From: Coxiella endosymbiont of Dermacentor marginatus
GTDB lineage: Bacteria; Pseudomonadota; Gammaproteobacteria; Coxiellales; Coxiellaceae
DNA: 64,000 nt
Assembly (NCBI RefSeq): GCF_907164955.1
Contig: NZ_OU015521.1
Span: 744,001-808,000, forward strand
Direction: 5' to 3'
Shown here: piece by piece, positions 41,265-52,205 of the stretch
Numbering within the stretch: the first letter of the stretch is position 1
Layout: each line of letters begins with the position of its first letter
Notes under the pieces: model-generated
The model's database searches: none
Seen by the model: only the letters and a program-made list of their open reading frames with translations
What the model was told of the DNA's origin: nothing
Translations under genes and position numbers: made by a program

Positions 41265-42026
41265 TTATCTGATGACTTGATTGATAAGCATCCGTTGTCG
41301 TTCGACTTCGTATAAGCAAATTCCACATGCTACAGAAACATTTAAACTTTCTATCCTACCTTGCAAAGGAATTTGTGCTAAAAAATCACAGCGTTCCTTA
41401 GTTAAAGGACGCATTCCTTTGCCTTCGCTTCCCATAATAATAGCCACATCTCCAGTTAGATCAATATCCTGAAGATGCGAACTTGCGTCAACCGCAGTTC
41501 CAATGATCCAAATTCCTTGCTCTTGAAGCCAACGAATGGTACGTGATAGATTCGTTACTCGAATGAATGGTAGAATCTCAACTGCACCGCACGCTACTTT
41601 ATGGACAACAGGTGTGATTCCAACTGCTCGATCTTTAGGTACGATCACAGCCTGAGCACCTAAGGCTTCTGCGCTTCGAAAGCAAGCACCTAAATTATGC
41701 GGATCTTTCACTCCGTCGAGAATTAATAATAATGCTGGAGTCTCTCGGTTCTCTATCATAGTTTGCAATGTATTTTCATCAAAATTTTCGAAATCTTTAT
41801 ATTCGGCAACTATTCCTTGATGATTTTCTCCAGTTAAAACATTTAATTCCCTACTAAAAGTATATTTAATGGTTACACCCGATTTTTCTGCTATTTTGAT
41901 AAGAGCTTGAATCCGTTGTTGATCTTCTCGGTTTTTTTGCACATACAAAGTAATAATAGTATGGGCTGCAGTGTCGAGAAGAATTTGCACAGCATGAATT
42001 CCATAAACAATTTCTTTTTTGCTCAT
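41265..42026 (-). CDS. rlmB: 23S rRNA (guanosine-2'-O)-methyltransferase
   Basis: SPOUT-family enzyme that methylates G2251 of 23S rRNA. It has 253 residues. The N-terminal substrate-binding domain begins KEIVYGIHAVQILLDT. The knotted catalytic domain shows motif 1 LDGVKDPHNLGACFRSAEALG, motif 2 IIMGSEGKGMRPLTKERCD and motif 3 LNVSVACGICLYE, all as in the family. In E. coli rlmB follows rnr; here the two are 34 kb apart. It is divergent from rlpA. Confidence 0.95.
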   Translation of the reverse strand: MSKKEIVYGIHAVQILLDTAAHTIITLYVQKNREDQQRIQALIKIAEKSGVTIKYTFSRELNVLTGENHQGIVAEYKDFENFDENTLQTMIENRETPALLLILDGVKDPHNLGACFRSAEALGAQAVIVPKDRAVGITPVVHKVACGAVEILPFIRVTNLSRTIRWLQEQGIWIIGTAVDASSHLQDIDLTGDVAIIMGSEGKGMRPLTKERCDFLAQIPLQGRIESLNVSVACGICLYEVERQRMLINQVIR

Positions 42027-42125
42027 ATTTTAATTATTTTTATTGCAGAATATTTAAACTTCGTTAGGATATATTGAAATTAAGTATAACAATTTATATT
42101 CGAAAACCGAAGGATCGTAATTTCC

Positions 42126-42923
42126 ATGAAGCCCTTCATGAAGCTCTTTTTATTTCGTTCTGGTACTATATTTCTTATTAGCACGTTACTTATTCTTTTT
42201 TCAGGCTGCACTTCTCAAATAAAAGATGGACCACCTCGATATTATGTGGATGTTAGTAAAATCCCGAATGCAAAACCTAAACTTCTCCCGCGAAGCAAAT
42301 ATGGAAACCCTTCCTCTTATGTGGTTAATGGAAAATGCTATCGTGTTTTAAAATCTACGAATGGGTATATACAACGCGGTATTGCCTCGTGGTATGGAAC
42401 TAAATTTCACGGACAATTAACTTCAACACGTGAACCTTATGATATGTTAGCAATGACTGGAGCAAGCCCCATTTTGCCTATTCCTTGTTTTGTACAGGTA
42501 ACTAACTTGAGTAACGGACGTTCTATCATTGTTAAAATAAATGACCGAGGTCCATTTGCTCCTCATCGCATTATTGATTTATCCTATGCAGCAGCTAAAA
42601 AATTGGGTTATGTAGATAAAGGCACTACATTTGTAGAAGTCAAAACAATCGATATTTATCACCACACTCCTAATCGATCACTAATGTTCATAAAATTGCC
42701 AAATCATATGTCGCATTCCCTTCATTTCTCGAATTTACTGTTACTTTTGCAATTATGGACTTTTCGGAAGACGACTATTTATACTGAACGCTTAAAAAGA
42801 GAATTAAGCGCTTATATTAAAAAACCCATTCTTATTTTAAAAATAATTTACGATCAATTTCCTATTTATCGAGTACAAATTAGATCACTAGTCAGAATTA
42901 GTTATTCTCATTTTCCTCTATAA
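42126..42923 (+). CDS. rlpA: RlpA-like lipoprotein (septal lytic transglycosylase family)
   Basis: Outer-membrane lipoprotein that cleaves denuded peptidoglycan glycans at the septum. It has 265 residues. The lipoprotein signal peptide ends in the lipobox LFSGC (Cys28). The double-psi barrel is clear (GIASWYGTKFHGQLTSTREP, then VKINDRGPFAPHRIIDLSYA). The C-terminal part (LLLQLWTFRKTTIYTERLKREL ... FPIYRVQIRSL) is a SPOR domain that looks shortened at its end compared with the family. ung follows after 68 bases. Confidence 0.88.
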   Translation: MKPFMKLFLFRSGTIFLISTLLILFSGCTSQIKDGPPRYYVDVSKIPNAKPKLLPRSKYGNPSSYVVNGKCYRVLKSTNGYIQRGIASWYGTKFHGQLTSTREPYDMLAMTGASPILPIPCFVQVTNLSNGRSIIVKINDRGPFAPHRIIDLSYAAAKKLGYVDKGTTFVEVKTIDIYHHTPNRSLMFIKLPNHMSHSLHFSNLLLLLQLWTFRKTTIYTERLKRELSAYIKKPILILKIIYDQFPIYRVQIRSLVRISYSHFPL

Positions 42924-42991
42924 AAAAATTAAGAAATCGAACTTTGGAAAGCCTATAATTATCATTAATCAGAAGTTAATCAAAAATTATT

Positions 42992-43663
42992 ATGACTAAA
43001 ACGATTACTTGGAAAACTGTTCTGAGCAAAGAAAAGCAAAAACCCTATTTTCAAATTGTCTTAAATTTCATTAAAGAAGAACGCAAAGCTGGAAAAGTTA
43101 TTTATCCTTTTCAAAAGGATATTTTTAATGCATTGAAATTCACACCCTATGAGGCAGTGAAAGTAGTTATTTTAGGGCAAGACCCCTACCATGGACCTAA
43201 TCAAGCACATGGGCTAGCTTTCTCTGTACGACCTGGTGTCGTTTTTCCACCTTCTCTCCAAAACATTTTCAAAGAACTACACTCATGTTTAAATATTCCT
43301 ATCCCTTCTCAAGGGAACTTAGAAAAATGGGCTAAACAAGGTGTCCTTTTATTAAATACAGCTCTAACCGTTGAAGCAGACAAACCTCAATCCCATGCCC
43401 ACATTGGATGGCATCGCTTTACAAACTGTGTTATTGCTAGTTTAAATGATCACCCTAAAGGGATCGTGTTTCTTTTGTGGGGATTGTATGCACAACAAAG
43501 ATCTATCTTGATTACCAATATCCGTCATCGAATCTTAAAAGCCGCTCACCCTTCCCCATTTTCAGCGAATCGAGGTTTTTTCGGCTGCCAACATTTTTCC
43601 AAAGCTAACAAATTATTGTATAAAATGGGACGTGGGGAAATTGACTGGTCAATCGAGAACTAA
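42992..43663 (+). CDS. ung: uracil-DNA glycosylase
   Basis: Family 1 uracil-DNA glycosylase that removes uracil from DNA; 223 residues, normal length. The water-activating Asp64 is in LGQDPYHGP, the uracil-binding asparagine region is LLLNTALTVE, and the minor-groove loop AAHPSPFSANRGFFG carries His186. With MutY it is one of two intact base-excision enzymes in the window. Confidence 0.96.
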   Translation: MTKTITWKTVLSKEKQKPYFQIVLNFIKEERKAGKVIYPFQKDIFNALKFTPYEAVKVVILGQDPYHGPNQAHGLAFSVRPGVVFPPSLQNIFKELHSCLNIPIPSQGNLEKWAKQGVLLLNTALTVEADKPQSHAHIGWHRFTNCVIASLNDHPKGIVFLLWGLYAQQRSILITNIRHRILKAAHPSPFSANRGFFGCQHFSKANKLLYKMGRGEIDWSIEN

Positions 43664-43784
43664 ATAATCTAAGTTTCATCTAAATATGTTTGAGTAAAAT
43701 AACTATAACCTAAAGCTCTTGTGTTTCTAGTTCCGATTCTTAAGGAGAATAAGTTTTTTATATTTCTCAAAATATTTACCTAAT

Positions 43785-43813
43785 TTGACATTTTTTAACC
43801 TGGCAGATAGAGT
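43785..43813 (+). promoter_or_regulatory. promoter of tRNA-Leu(CAG) (and possibly def-cyoE)
   Basis: TTGACA at 43785-43790, a 17-base spacer, then TAGAGT at 43808-43813, 12 bases before the tRNA. The -35 is consensus. def starts 18 bases after the tRNA, so the transcript may continue into it. Confidence 0.5.
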
Positions 43814-43825
43814 TTTAAGTCGAAT

Positions 43826-43910
43826 GCCGAGGTGGTGGAATTGGTAGACACGCAAGTTTCAGGTGTTTGTGGAGGTAAACTCCGTGGAGGTTCAAATCCT
43901 CTCCTCGGTA
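43826..43910 (+). tRNA. tRNA-Leu (anticodon CAG)
   Basis: 85 bases with a long variable arm. The acceptor GCCGAGG pairs with CCTCGGT, the D-arm contains GGTGGAATTGGTAGAC, the anticodon loop is TTCAGGT (CAG) and the T-arm is AGGTTCAAATCCT. CCA is not encoded. Confidence 0.94.
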
Positions 43911-43928
43911 AATCTATAAGGTACTAGC

Positions 43929-44459
43929 ATGCTCAAAATTTTACAGTATCCCAATACACGATTAAGAACTGCAGCACAACGAGTTGAAACTTTTGATGAT
44001 AAATTGCAAAAAATCATTAATGAATTGTTCTTAACTCATTACAACACTGAAAATTGTGCAGCTCTGGCTGCCACACAGCTAAATTTGAAGAATCCTCAGC
44101 ATATCACTGTTATTGATTTCTCTTCGAAGAAAAATCAACCTTTATGTCTCGTTAACGCAGAAATTATTGAGCGTATAGGAAAGCATACAGAAGAAGAAGG
44201 TTGTATGTCTGTCGGTGGTGGTACTTATGAAAAAGTCACTCGTGCTGCTAAAATTAAAGTACGTGCACAAGATCGTTATGGAAACTCACTAGAGTTTGAA
44301 ACAGATGGGTTTATGGCGAAATGTATTCAACACGAATTGGATCATTTAAATGGAATCATCTTTCTAGACTATTTATCGTCACTAAAACGAAGACGAATTG
44401 ACAAAAGATTAAAAAAACTGCAAAGACATTATAAATTATCTAAAAATATGGACTCATAG
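43929..44459 (+). CDS. def: peptide deformylase
   Basis: Removes the formyl group from nascent N-terminal methionine. It has 176 residues. Motif 2 is EEGCMSV with metal ligand Cys92 and motif 3 is QHELDHLNG (His135, Glu136, His139). Motif 1, normally GxGLAAPQ, reads CAALAATQ here, so the glycine and proline are replaced; the catalytic glutamine is kept. This variation suggests a divergent or second-class deformylase but the metal site is complete. Its stop overlaps the GTG of cyoE by one base. fmt, the frequent partner, is not in the window. Confidence 0.9.
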   Translation: MLKILQYPNTRLRTAAQRVETFDDKLQKIINELFLTHYNTENCAALAATQLNLKNPQHITVIDFSSKKNQPLCLVNAEIIERIGKHTEEEGCMSVGGGTYEKVTRAAKIKVRAQDRYGNSLEFETDGFMAKCIQHELDHLNGIIFLDYLSSLKRRRIDKRLKKLQRHYKLSKNMDS

Positions 44460-45370
44460 TGAAATCACATACTACCATTGTTCCGTTTACTCAAAATAAT
44501 GCTACTTGGCGAGATTATCTTCAGTTGTGTAAGCCACGCGTCGTTATCTTAATGATATTAACCGCCGTAGTTGGTATGTGTCTAGCAAGTCCTGGTATCG
44601 TGTCGTGGCGTACCTTATTGTTCGGTAATTTAGGGATTGCGCTCGCCGCCTCTTCTTCAGCTGCACTAAACCAAATTCTAGAACATCATCTTGATAGATT
44701 GATGTACCGAACAAGTCGTCGTCCTATTGTGCAAGGTAAAATTAGCCGTCGAAATGCAATGATTTTTGCTAACATTTTATGTGTTCTGTCTATGATAATT
44801 TTGATAAGTTTCACTAATCTATTTGCATCAGTCTTAACCTTAGCTACCCTTATTGGCTATGTGGGTATTTACACACTTTATTTAAAACACATTACCCCGC
44901 AAAATATTGTTATCGGAGGATTAGCAGGTGCCGCCCCTCCTTTGTTAGGATGGGTAGCTGTTACAGGGCACATTAATCTTCCTAGTTTAATTCTTCTTAT
45001 GATTGTTTTCATTTGGACTCCCCCACATTTTTGGGCACTTGCCATCTATCGTATTGACGATTATGCTAAAGCGGATATTCCCATGCTACCTAATACCAAT
45101 GGTATTCCATATACTAAAATAAATATTCTAATTTATACACTATTACTTACCATAATTAGTTCACTACCTTTTATTATTGGAATGTCTGGATGGATCTATT
45201 TTTCCAATGCTTGCCTTTTAAATGTAGGTTTTATTTATTGGGTGGTTCGTTTGTATATGAGCAGTAACCAAAAAATACCTATGCGCGTTTTTCGGTACAG
45301 TATTTTTTATTTGATACTTTTATTTTCAGCACTACTTACCGACCATTATCTTAATTTACTAACAAATTAA
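44459..45370 (+). CDS. cyoE: protoheme IX farnesyltransferase (heme O synthase)
   Basis: UbiA-family membrane prenyltransferase that makes heme O for terminal oxidases. It has 303 residues with multiple hydrophobic segments. The first prenyl-diphosphate motif reads [15 protein letters not shown] (Asn71, Glu75, Asp79): the family has Asp where Glu75 stands. The second motif [15 protein letters not shown] is typical. The GTG start overlaps the def stop as TAGTG, indicating coupling. No oxidase genes lie nearby. A terminator hairpin follows at 45375. Confidence 0.92.
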   Translation: MKSHTTIVPFTQNNATWRDYLQLCKPRVVILMILTAVVGMCLASPGIVSWRTLLFGNLGIALAASSSAALNQILEHHLDRLMYRTSRRPIVQGKISRRNAMIFANILCVLSMIILISFTNLFASVLTLATLIGYVGIYTLYLKHITPQNIVIGGLAGAAPPLLGWVAVTGHINLPSLILLMIVFIWTPPHFWALAIYRIDDYAKADIPMLPNTNGIPYTKINILIYTLLLTIISSLPFIIGMSGWIYFSNACLLNVGFIYWVVRLYMSSNQKIPMRVFRYSIFYLILLFSALLTDHYLNLLTN

Positions 45371-45374
45371 TTTT

Positions 45375-45408
45375 ATAAAAATTTAGAGTGAAGAAATTTT
45401 TATTTTTT
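45375..45408 (+). terminator. intrinsic terminator after cyoE
   Basis: ATAAAAATTT (45375-45384) pairs with AAATTTTTAT (45394-45403), followed by a T run. It lies in the 98-base gap between the convergent cyoE and purA. Confidence 0.6.
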
Positions 45409-45468
45409 CTTATATTACGTTATCTTAAAATCCTTTAAAAGAAGAGGGAAACGCAGAAAGGGATTCGC

Positions 45469-46755
<1,287 letters not shown>

Positions 46756-47738
46756 TTAATTCTCCGTTAACTTGTCAACAATCCTAAATAATTGTTGGTA
46801 ATCCTTATGCTGTATTTTCAAAGTTAAAGTTAAGTAAAGATGATCCTTTGGATAACTCTTTTCATTCTTTACAACATCTATCTTGTATAAGATTAAGCGC
46901 AATTTATCTCTTCTATGTTACAAACATAACATTACAGGTGATATAACGGTGCCAGCTAATAATTCAACCACTGCCTAATCTAATAAATCAAGCCTTTTTC
47001 TCTGCAGTGCAGACAACCACGCATAATAAGGTTTTTCTCTTTCATTATAGCCAATTTAAGAAATTACATTCCCTGTAAATCAATTTTTTTATAAGAACAG
47101 ATAGGCACGGCTTTCAATGCAATAATGTCTAAACCTTTTATATCTCATCAATTATATCTAATAAATCTGATGAATAGAGAGAGTCAATTGTATGAAGCAA
47201 TAAGCCCGCTGTCGTGTCTCTTCAAGCACAACATGAAAGGCAACAATTAGTTTATGAGTTAAATCATGGGGTAAATTTACATATCGACGAGGATAACTCC
47301 CTTACTGTTCGCTAAATCAATTTTGCGAACAGTAAAATCTAATACGGCAAGTTGATCGACAACATAGAGCATTCGCTTTAGTAATGATATTAAACAAATT
47401 GGATTTTCCAATGTAATGTTTAGCATAACTTATTAGTGAAACCGCTGGTATAGCTGCTTATTTTCAAGTACGATTTCCCACTCACCTTGACATATTTACT
47501 TTATCTAAGCGCTTATTTTGATCATTTTTATGAAAATCCTAAAAGCTTGTTAAATTTTTTGAGCTTTATCAGTACACAAAAAGTATTTTAATGCTGGAGT
47601 AGTTAATAAATTGAAGAATTGATTCTTTAAACTCATTTAATGTATCTGAATACACTAAGGAAAAAAGGAAAATTACTATATACTAAATAGCACATCCGTC
47701 GTCCTCACAACGATCGATAAGGTAATAATTAGACTTCT
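46756..47738. other. 1-kb eroded stretch upstream of purA
   Basis: A minus-strand frame ending at TAA 46756-46758 reads KDHLYLTLTLKIQHKDYQQL then FRIVDKLTEN. It has the look of a former C-terminus, perhaps an ACT-like domain, but I cannot name the gene with confidence. Another stretch around 47200-47300 (VAFHVVLEETRQRAY) may belong to the same lost gene. No intact gene. Confidence 0.45.
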
Positions 47739-48437
47739 TTAATTATTTCTCTTTTTAATATAGAGTTTGCCTTTTTCTAATAAAAATATTCGATCCATCT
47801 TTTCAGTTAAAAGACGATTATGTGTTACAATGATGAGGCTTATATTGAGAGAACGATTTAGTTGTAAAGCTAAATTAGTTACTTGCTCGGCAGTTTCTTC
47901 ATCTAAATTACCTGTTGGTTCATCGGCAAGTACGCAACGAGGTTCCGTTACCAAAGCTCGTGCAATAGCGATTCGTTGCTTTTCTCCTCCCGATAATTCT
48001 CCAACTCGATACTTTTGTCGATGAATTAATCCAACTTTTTCAATATAAAAAATTGCTTTTTCCTTTGCAAGCTTAGGCTTCATCCCTCGAATTAGTAAAG
48101 GAATACAAACATTCTCCAATACATTAAATTCAGGTAATAAATGATGAAATTGGTAAACAAATCCTAGATACCGATTACGTAATAAACCTTTTTCTCGCTC
48201 CGTAAGGTGATTAATATCTTTGTTATCAATCCATATTTTCCCAGCCGTTGGTTTATCTAAACCTCCTAATAAATGTAAAAGAGTAGATTTTCCTGATCCT
48301 GAAGTACCAACGATTGTCACACGCTCCCCTAGTGCAATAGAAAAATTAACTTCATTCAAAATAGAGCAATGAAATTTTCCTTCAACATAGAACTTACTTA
48401 ATTTATCACAGCGAATAATAGATGTTTCTTTATTCAT
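47739..48437 (-). CDS. lolD: lipoprotein-releasing ABC transporter, ATP-binding protein
   Basis: ATPase of the LolCDE complex that releases outer-membrane lipoproteins from the inner membrane. I start it at ATG 48437 (232 residues, matching E. coli LolD at 233). This ATG overlaps the lolC stop by 8 bases (ATGAATAA), whereas a longer frame would overlap by 68. The Walker A GTSGSGKST is at 44-52, the Q-loop in VYQFHHLLPEF is typical of LolD, the signature LSGGE is at 148-152, and Walker B is CVLADEPTGNLD. Confidence 0.95.
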   Translation of the reverse strand: MNKETSIIRCDKLSKFYVEGKFHCSILNEVNFSIALGERVTIVGTSGSGKSTLLHLLGGLDKPTAGKIWIDNKDINHLTEREKGLLRNRYLGFVYQFHHLLPEFNVLENVCIPLLIRGMKPKLAKEKAIFYIEKVGLIHRQKYRVGELSGGEKQRIAIARALVTEPRCVLADEPTGNLDEETAEQVTNLALQLNRSLNISLIIVTHNRLLTEKMDRIFLLEKGKLYIKKRNN

Positions 48438-49674
48438 ATCGTAGTACCTCTGCTGGCTCTGTTCGTAAAGTAATAAGAGCCGGGTAAATAGTTGCAATCA
48501 AACTTAATAATAAAGCAATAACAGAGATATCTAAAACATCTAACCATTGTAATTTAGAAGGAAGAAAATTAACAAAAAAGACTGAACTCTTAAGAAATTG
48601 CACATGAAAAAGATTTTGAATAAAATTAACAATAGCTGTTGCGTTCAACGCTAAAATAACTCCACTAATCACGCCAATCAGCGTACCAATTAAGCCGATG
48701 ATGACTCCTTGAATAATAAAAATAAGCATAATAGTATGAGGACTTGCTCCTAACGTTCGAAGAATAGCGATATCTGCCCGTTTTTCATTCACAACCATCA
48801 CAAGTGTTGAAACTAAATTGAATACAGCTACTGTAATAATCAATAACAAAATAACAAATGTAATTGTCTTTTCCATAGCAACAGCATCAAAAAATGAACT
48901 AAATTGCTCCATCCAGTTTGTTACCATAAATCCATTAGAAAATACATTTTTTAATTCCCTAGATACGATTCCGGCTTGATAAATATTTTTTATTTTAACA
49001 TGTAATCCGCTTGTTCCTTGAGGAAATAGTTTCATGCCATCAAACATATTAATGTAAGCAATTCCTGTATCAAAACTGAACCCTCCTTTCACACTAAAAA
49101 TCCCATTAACAGTAAAACGGTGAAATTGAGGAAATACTCCTAAAGAAGTTTTTATAGCTTGAGGAGTGAATAAGTTGACCTTATCTCCGATAGATAAGCC
49201 TAATTGATCTACTAATTTTTGTCCTAATATAATATTGTAATTCCCTGCAATTAAGGTATTTAAGTGCCCTTTTACCATTTTTTGATCAAGCTTAGATATC
49301 TGCATCTCCTGCGATGGTAGTATTCCCAAAACATTCACCCCACTAACAGCTCCCTGATTACTTAATATCCCCATACCAGTAATAAAAGGAGCTGAGGCAA
49401 TAACATCAGGATTGATATCAACGATCTTTTGCAAAGCTGGCCAAATTTGAGAAATATTTTGACTTGATAGAACTGTTACTTCAGGTGCGATCGTAAGAAA
49501 TTGAGTTCGAATCTGATAATCAAATCCGTTCATTACAGATAAAACTATAATCAATACTGAGACTCCTAAAGCAATTCCCAGGATAGAAACAAGCGAAATA
49601 AATGAGATAAAATGATTGAGACACTTAGCACGCATATAGCGCAAGCCAACATAGAGGGAAATAGGTCTTAGCAT
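48430..49674 (-). CDS. lolC: lipoprotein-releasing system permease (LolC/LolE family)
   Basis: Integral membrane subunit of the Lol exporter. It has 414 residues from ATG 49674; a GTG at 49686 would add four residues, but MLRPISLYVGLRYM aligns with the family start. It has an N-terminal transmembrane helix (about 23-45), a large periplasmic domain, then three helices (about 266-292, 312-345, 374-400) typical of the MacB/FtsX fold. Only one permease gene is present beside lolD, so a homodimeric LolF-like arrangement is possible unless lolE is elsewhere. Confidence 0.92.
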   Translation of the reverse strand: MLRPISLYVGLRYMRAKCLNHFISFISLVSILGIALGVSVLIIVLSVMNGFDYQIRTQFLTIAPEVTVLSSQNISQIWPALQKIVDINPDVIASAPFITGMGILSNQGAVSGVNVLGILPSQEMQISKLDQKMVKGHLNTLIAGNYNIILGQKLVDQLGLSIGDKVNLFTPQAIKTSLGVFPQFHRFTVNGIFSVKGGFSFDTGIAYINMFDGMKLFPQGTSGLHVKIKNIYQAGIVSRELKNVFSNGFMVTNWMEQFSSFFDAVAMEKTITFVILLLIITVAVFNLVSTLVMVVNEKRADIAILRTLGASPHTIMLIFIIQGVIIGLIGTLIGVISGVILALNATAIVNFIQNLFHVQFLKSSVFFVNFLPSKLQWLDVLDISVIALLLSLIATIYPALITLRTEPAEVLRYE

Positions 49675-49753
49675 AGTGTGGGCCACTATACTAAAAAAAT
49701 AGCCGATGGGATAGCCTTGATAAGGCTTAACTTGAAGGATATCATATTAAATC

Positions 49754-50734
49754 ATGAGATATTTAAACAAGGAGTTAATAAAAATCATCGATTTGTTAAG
49801 CGATGGAAAATTGCACAGTGATACCACTATTGAGCAACAGTTAAATATTGATCAAGCTGCTATATGGAAAGCCATTAAAAAACTAAAAAGCTATCAAATT
49901 CCAATAAAATCTCTAAAAAATAATGGCTATTGTTTAACTCAGCCGTTTATCTTATTAGACAAACAAAAAATAATTGTTAGCGCTCTAAAAAAAAAATCAA
50001 TTCAGCTTGAGTTATTGGAGCAAATAGGTTCTACAAACGATCACTTAAAAATAGTACCTCATCAGAATAAGCTGGTGATTTGTATCGCAGAGATGCAAAT
50101 AAAAGGTAAGGGTCGCTTTTATCGATCTTGGCATTCGCCCTTTGGACAAAATATTTATTTATCTTTAAGATATTCTTTTGATAAGAATATCAGTGAGCTA
50201 ACAGGTTTAAGCTTAGTGTGTGGACTCGCTGTATGCTGTACCATTGAAAAAACCTGTCGTTTGTCTTTACCTATTTTTATTAAATGGCCTAACGATATTA
50301 TATATGAGAATAAGAAATTGGCCGGTATTTTGATTGAAATGCAATCTGGAACTCATGGATTTTGTTTGGCCATTATTGGAGTCGGTCTTAATGTAAACAT
50401 GCAAAGTGATATCAAAAAAAAAATTGATCAAGATTGGACATCTTTAATAAATGTAACTAAAACTTATCAAGATAGAAATGAACTCTGCACAGAATTAATT
50501 AAAAATTTAATAAGTTATTTGGAAGATTTTGAAAAACATGGTCTTATTTTCTTTCAAAATCTCTGGAAAGAAAAAGACTATCTCTTCAATAAATCCTTAT
50601 ATCTGATTACATCAAATCAAAAAGAATTTCATGGCATCGGATCTGGAATTAATGAACAAGGGAATTTAATACTCAAATTAACTGGCGGATTACAAAAAGC
50701 ATTTTCTTCCGGCAAAGTTACCTTAATGAAATAG
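49754..50734 (+). CDS. birA: bifunctional biotin-protein ligase / biotin operon repressor
   Basis: Attaches biotin to carboxylase carrier protein and, with its N-terminal winged helix (about 5-62), can repress biotin genes. It has 326 residues. The biotinyl-AMP loop reads GKGRFYRSW (118-126), where the family usually has GRGRRGRxW: the functionally key first Arg is kept but the next two positions are Phe-Tyr. The biotin-contacting lysine is Lys177 in KWPND, and the C-terminal SH3-like part is present. Its stop directly abuts that of the convergent bioD. The full-length HTH suggests regulation of the bio genes is retained. Confidence 0.93.
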   Translation: MRYLNKELIKIIDLLSDGKLHSDTTIEQQLNIDQAAIWKAIKKLKSYQIPIKSLKNNGYCLTQPFILLDKQKIIVSALKKKSIQLELLEQIGSTNDHLKIVPHQNKLVICIAEMQIKGKGRFYRSWHSPFGQNIYLSLRYSFDKNISELTGLSLVCGLAVCCTIEKTCRLSLPIFIKWPNDIIYENKKLAGILIEMQSGTHGFCLAIIGVGLNVNMQSDIKKKIDQDWTSLINVTKTYQDRNELCTELIKNLISYLEDFEKHGLIFFQNLWKEKDYLFNKSLYLITSNQKEFHGIGSGINEQGNLILKLTGGLQKAFSSGKVTLMK

Positions 50735-51457
50735 TTAGTGACCAACTTCATTAGGTAATAAGATTGAATGTATATAAACTTTTTTCGAAAAATCTAATAT
50801 CGGTTGAAGATTAAGGTGCTCCAGCGGGTCTTCTCCGTAACGAACAACACCCATACAAGGAGCTTCTATCCATGCTTCTAAGGTTTTAATATTTTCATCA
50901 ATTGCTCTCATCTGAGGTTCTATACAATTTGCCACCCATCCTAAAAACGAAATTTTCATTTGATTGATCGTATGAACTGTCAACATAGTATGATTTAAGC
51001 AACCTAATTTAATTCCTACCACTAAAATAACTGGAACATTTAACAATCTCACAAGATCTGCCATCGATTCTTCATTATTTAAAGGGACAAACCAACCACC
51101 TGCTCCCTCAATAATAAAAATATCGCTAGAAATTGAAAGAGATTTATTTATTTTTTCTATTAATATACTAGTTGTTAAATGTAGACCTTCTAACTGAGCA
51201 GAAATATGTGGTGCAATCGGTGATTCTAAAGCTACCTGATTAACAAATCCATAACTCTTTTTAATTGAAGATGCCTTTTGTAAAGCAAGCGCATCTTCGT
51301 TACGCAGTTTACCATTAATACGATGACATCCTGAAGCGATAGGCTTTATGCCAAAAGTAGAAAATCCTATGCTATTAAATTTTCGCAACAATGCCGTACT
51401 TATATAAGTTTTTCCAACGTTTGTATCTGTTCCAGTTACAAAAAATTTTATGGCCAT
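50735..51457 (-). CDS. bioD: dethiobiotin synthetase
   Basis: Closes the ureido ring of dethiobiotin from DAPA, CO2 and ATP. I start it at ATG 51457 (240 residues, MAIKFFVTGTDTNVGKT); an upstream ATG at 51490 would overlap bioC by 29 bases. The P-loop GTDTNVGKT is at 9-17, the second ATP/Mg motif is VEGAGGWFVPLN-like (IIEGAGGWFVPL), and the substrate region includes PIASGCHR. It is the last gene of the tight bioF-bioH-bioC-bioD run, with zero bases to the end of birA. Confidence 0.95.
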   Translation of the reverse strand: MAIKFFVTGTDTNVGKTYISTALLRKFNSIGFSTFGIKPIASGCHRINGKLRNEDALALQKASSIKKSYGFVNQVALESPIAPHISAQLEGLHLTTSILIEKINKSLSISSDIFIIEGAGGWFVPLNNEESMADLVRLLNVPVILVVGIKLGCLNHTMLTVHTINQMKISFLGWVANCIEPQMRAIDENIKTLEAWIEAPCMGVVRYGEDPLEHLNLQPILDFSKKVYIHSILLPNEVGH

Positions 51458-51461
51458 TTCT

Positions 51462-52205
51462 TTAAACCTTTCTACAAATAAAAAATCCAATTCGATAAGT
51501 TAACTCAACTATTTTTTTATTCGTAAATGATGATTTCAAAATTGGCTTAGCTGATAAATCAGTTTTTCTCCTTTGAACTAAACAGTTTGCCCCGATATAT
51601 TTGATAGAATGAATTGCTTCTTGTATGGTTTTAAACTCATCGGTAAAATTTATTTCGTGATAAGAAAGAATCAAAAAACCATTTTTCATTAATAGGTTAG
51701 TAACACAATCAGGCTGATAAAATTGATTCCGAGATTTTTTATCTAACTCATTAAAAGTTCCTTCTAGAGGAATTGAAAAGGCCATTATACCTGAGTGAAC
51801 TAATTGATAAGCACAGACTTTAAAAGTATTGCTTAAATCCAAAGACCATTGTAGCCCCATGTTACAAAAAATGAGATGAAGTGAATTTTCAAAAAACAAA
51901 AAATCATCAAAATCAGCCAAAATGAACACAATATTAGAATTTTCAAATTTTTTTCTGGCTTTATTTAAAAGATTACTACAAAAATCGATCGCATATAAAC
52001 TTTTGTATGAAAATGCCAAGCTAATTTCTTGAGTACTAATTCCCGTTCCACAAGCAAAATCACCAATAATTTCGTAATTAAATTCTATTCTTTTCAACTG
52101 ACTCAATAGTTCTTTACAAATTTTTATCAGCATATAGCTATAATCATCATAAGTTTTAAATGCTCTATTGAAAGAACGTTGTATGCGTATTTTTTCATTA
52201 AGCAT
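51462..52205 (-). CDS. bioC: malonyl-ACP O-methyltransferase
   Basis: Methylates malonyl-ACP to disguise it as a starter for pimelate synthesis, the first committed step of biotin synthesis. It has 247 residues. The SAM-binding motif I IIGDFACGTGIS is at 46-57, and the BioC-specific NMGLQWSLDL lies in the middle. The start overlaps the bioH stop by 8 bases. The sequence is Lys/Ile/Phe-rich like its neighbours, but the frame is intact. Confidence 0.92.
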   Translation of the reverse strand: MLNEKIRIQRSFNRAFKTYDDYSYMLIKICKELLSQLKRIEFNYEIIGDFACGTGISTQEISLAFSYKSLYAIDFCSNLLNKARKKFENSNIVFILADFDDFLFFENSLHLIFCNMGLQWSLDLSNTFKVCAYQLVHSGIMAFSIPLEGTFNELDKKSRNQFYQPDCVTNLLMKNGFLILSYHEINFTDEFKTIQEAIHSIKYIGANCLVQRRKTDLSAKPILKSSFTNKKIVELTYRIGFFICRKV

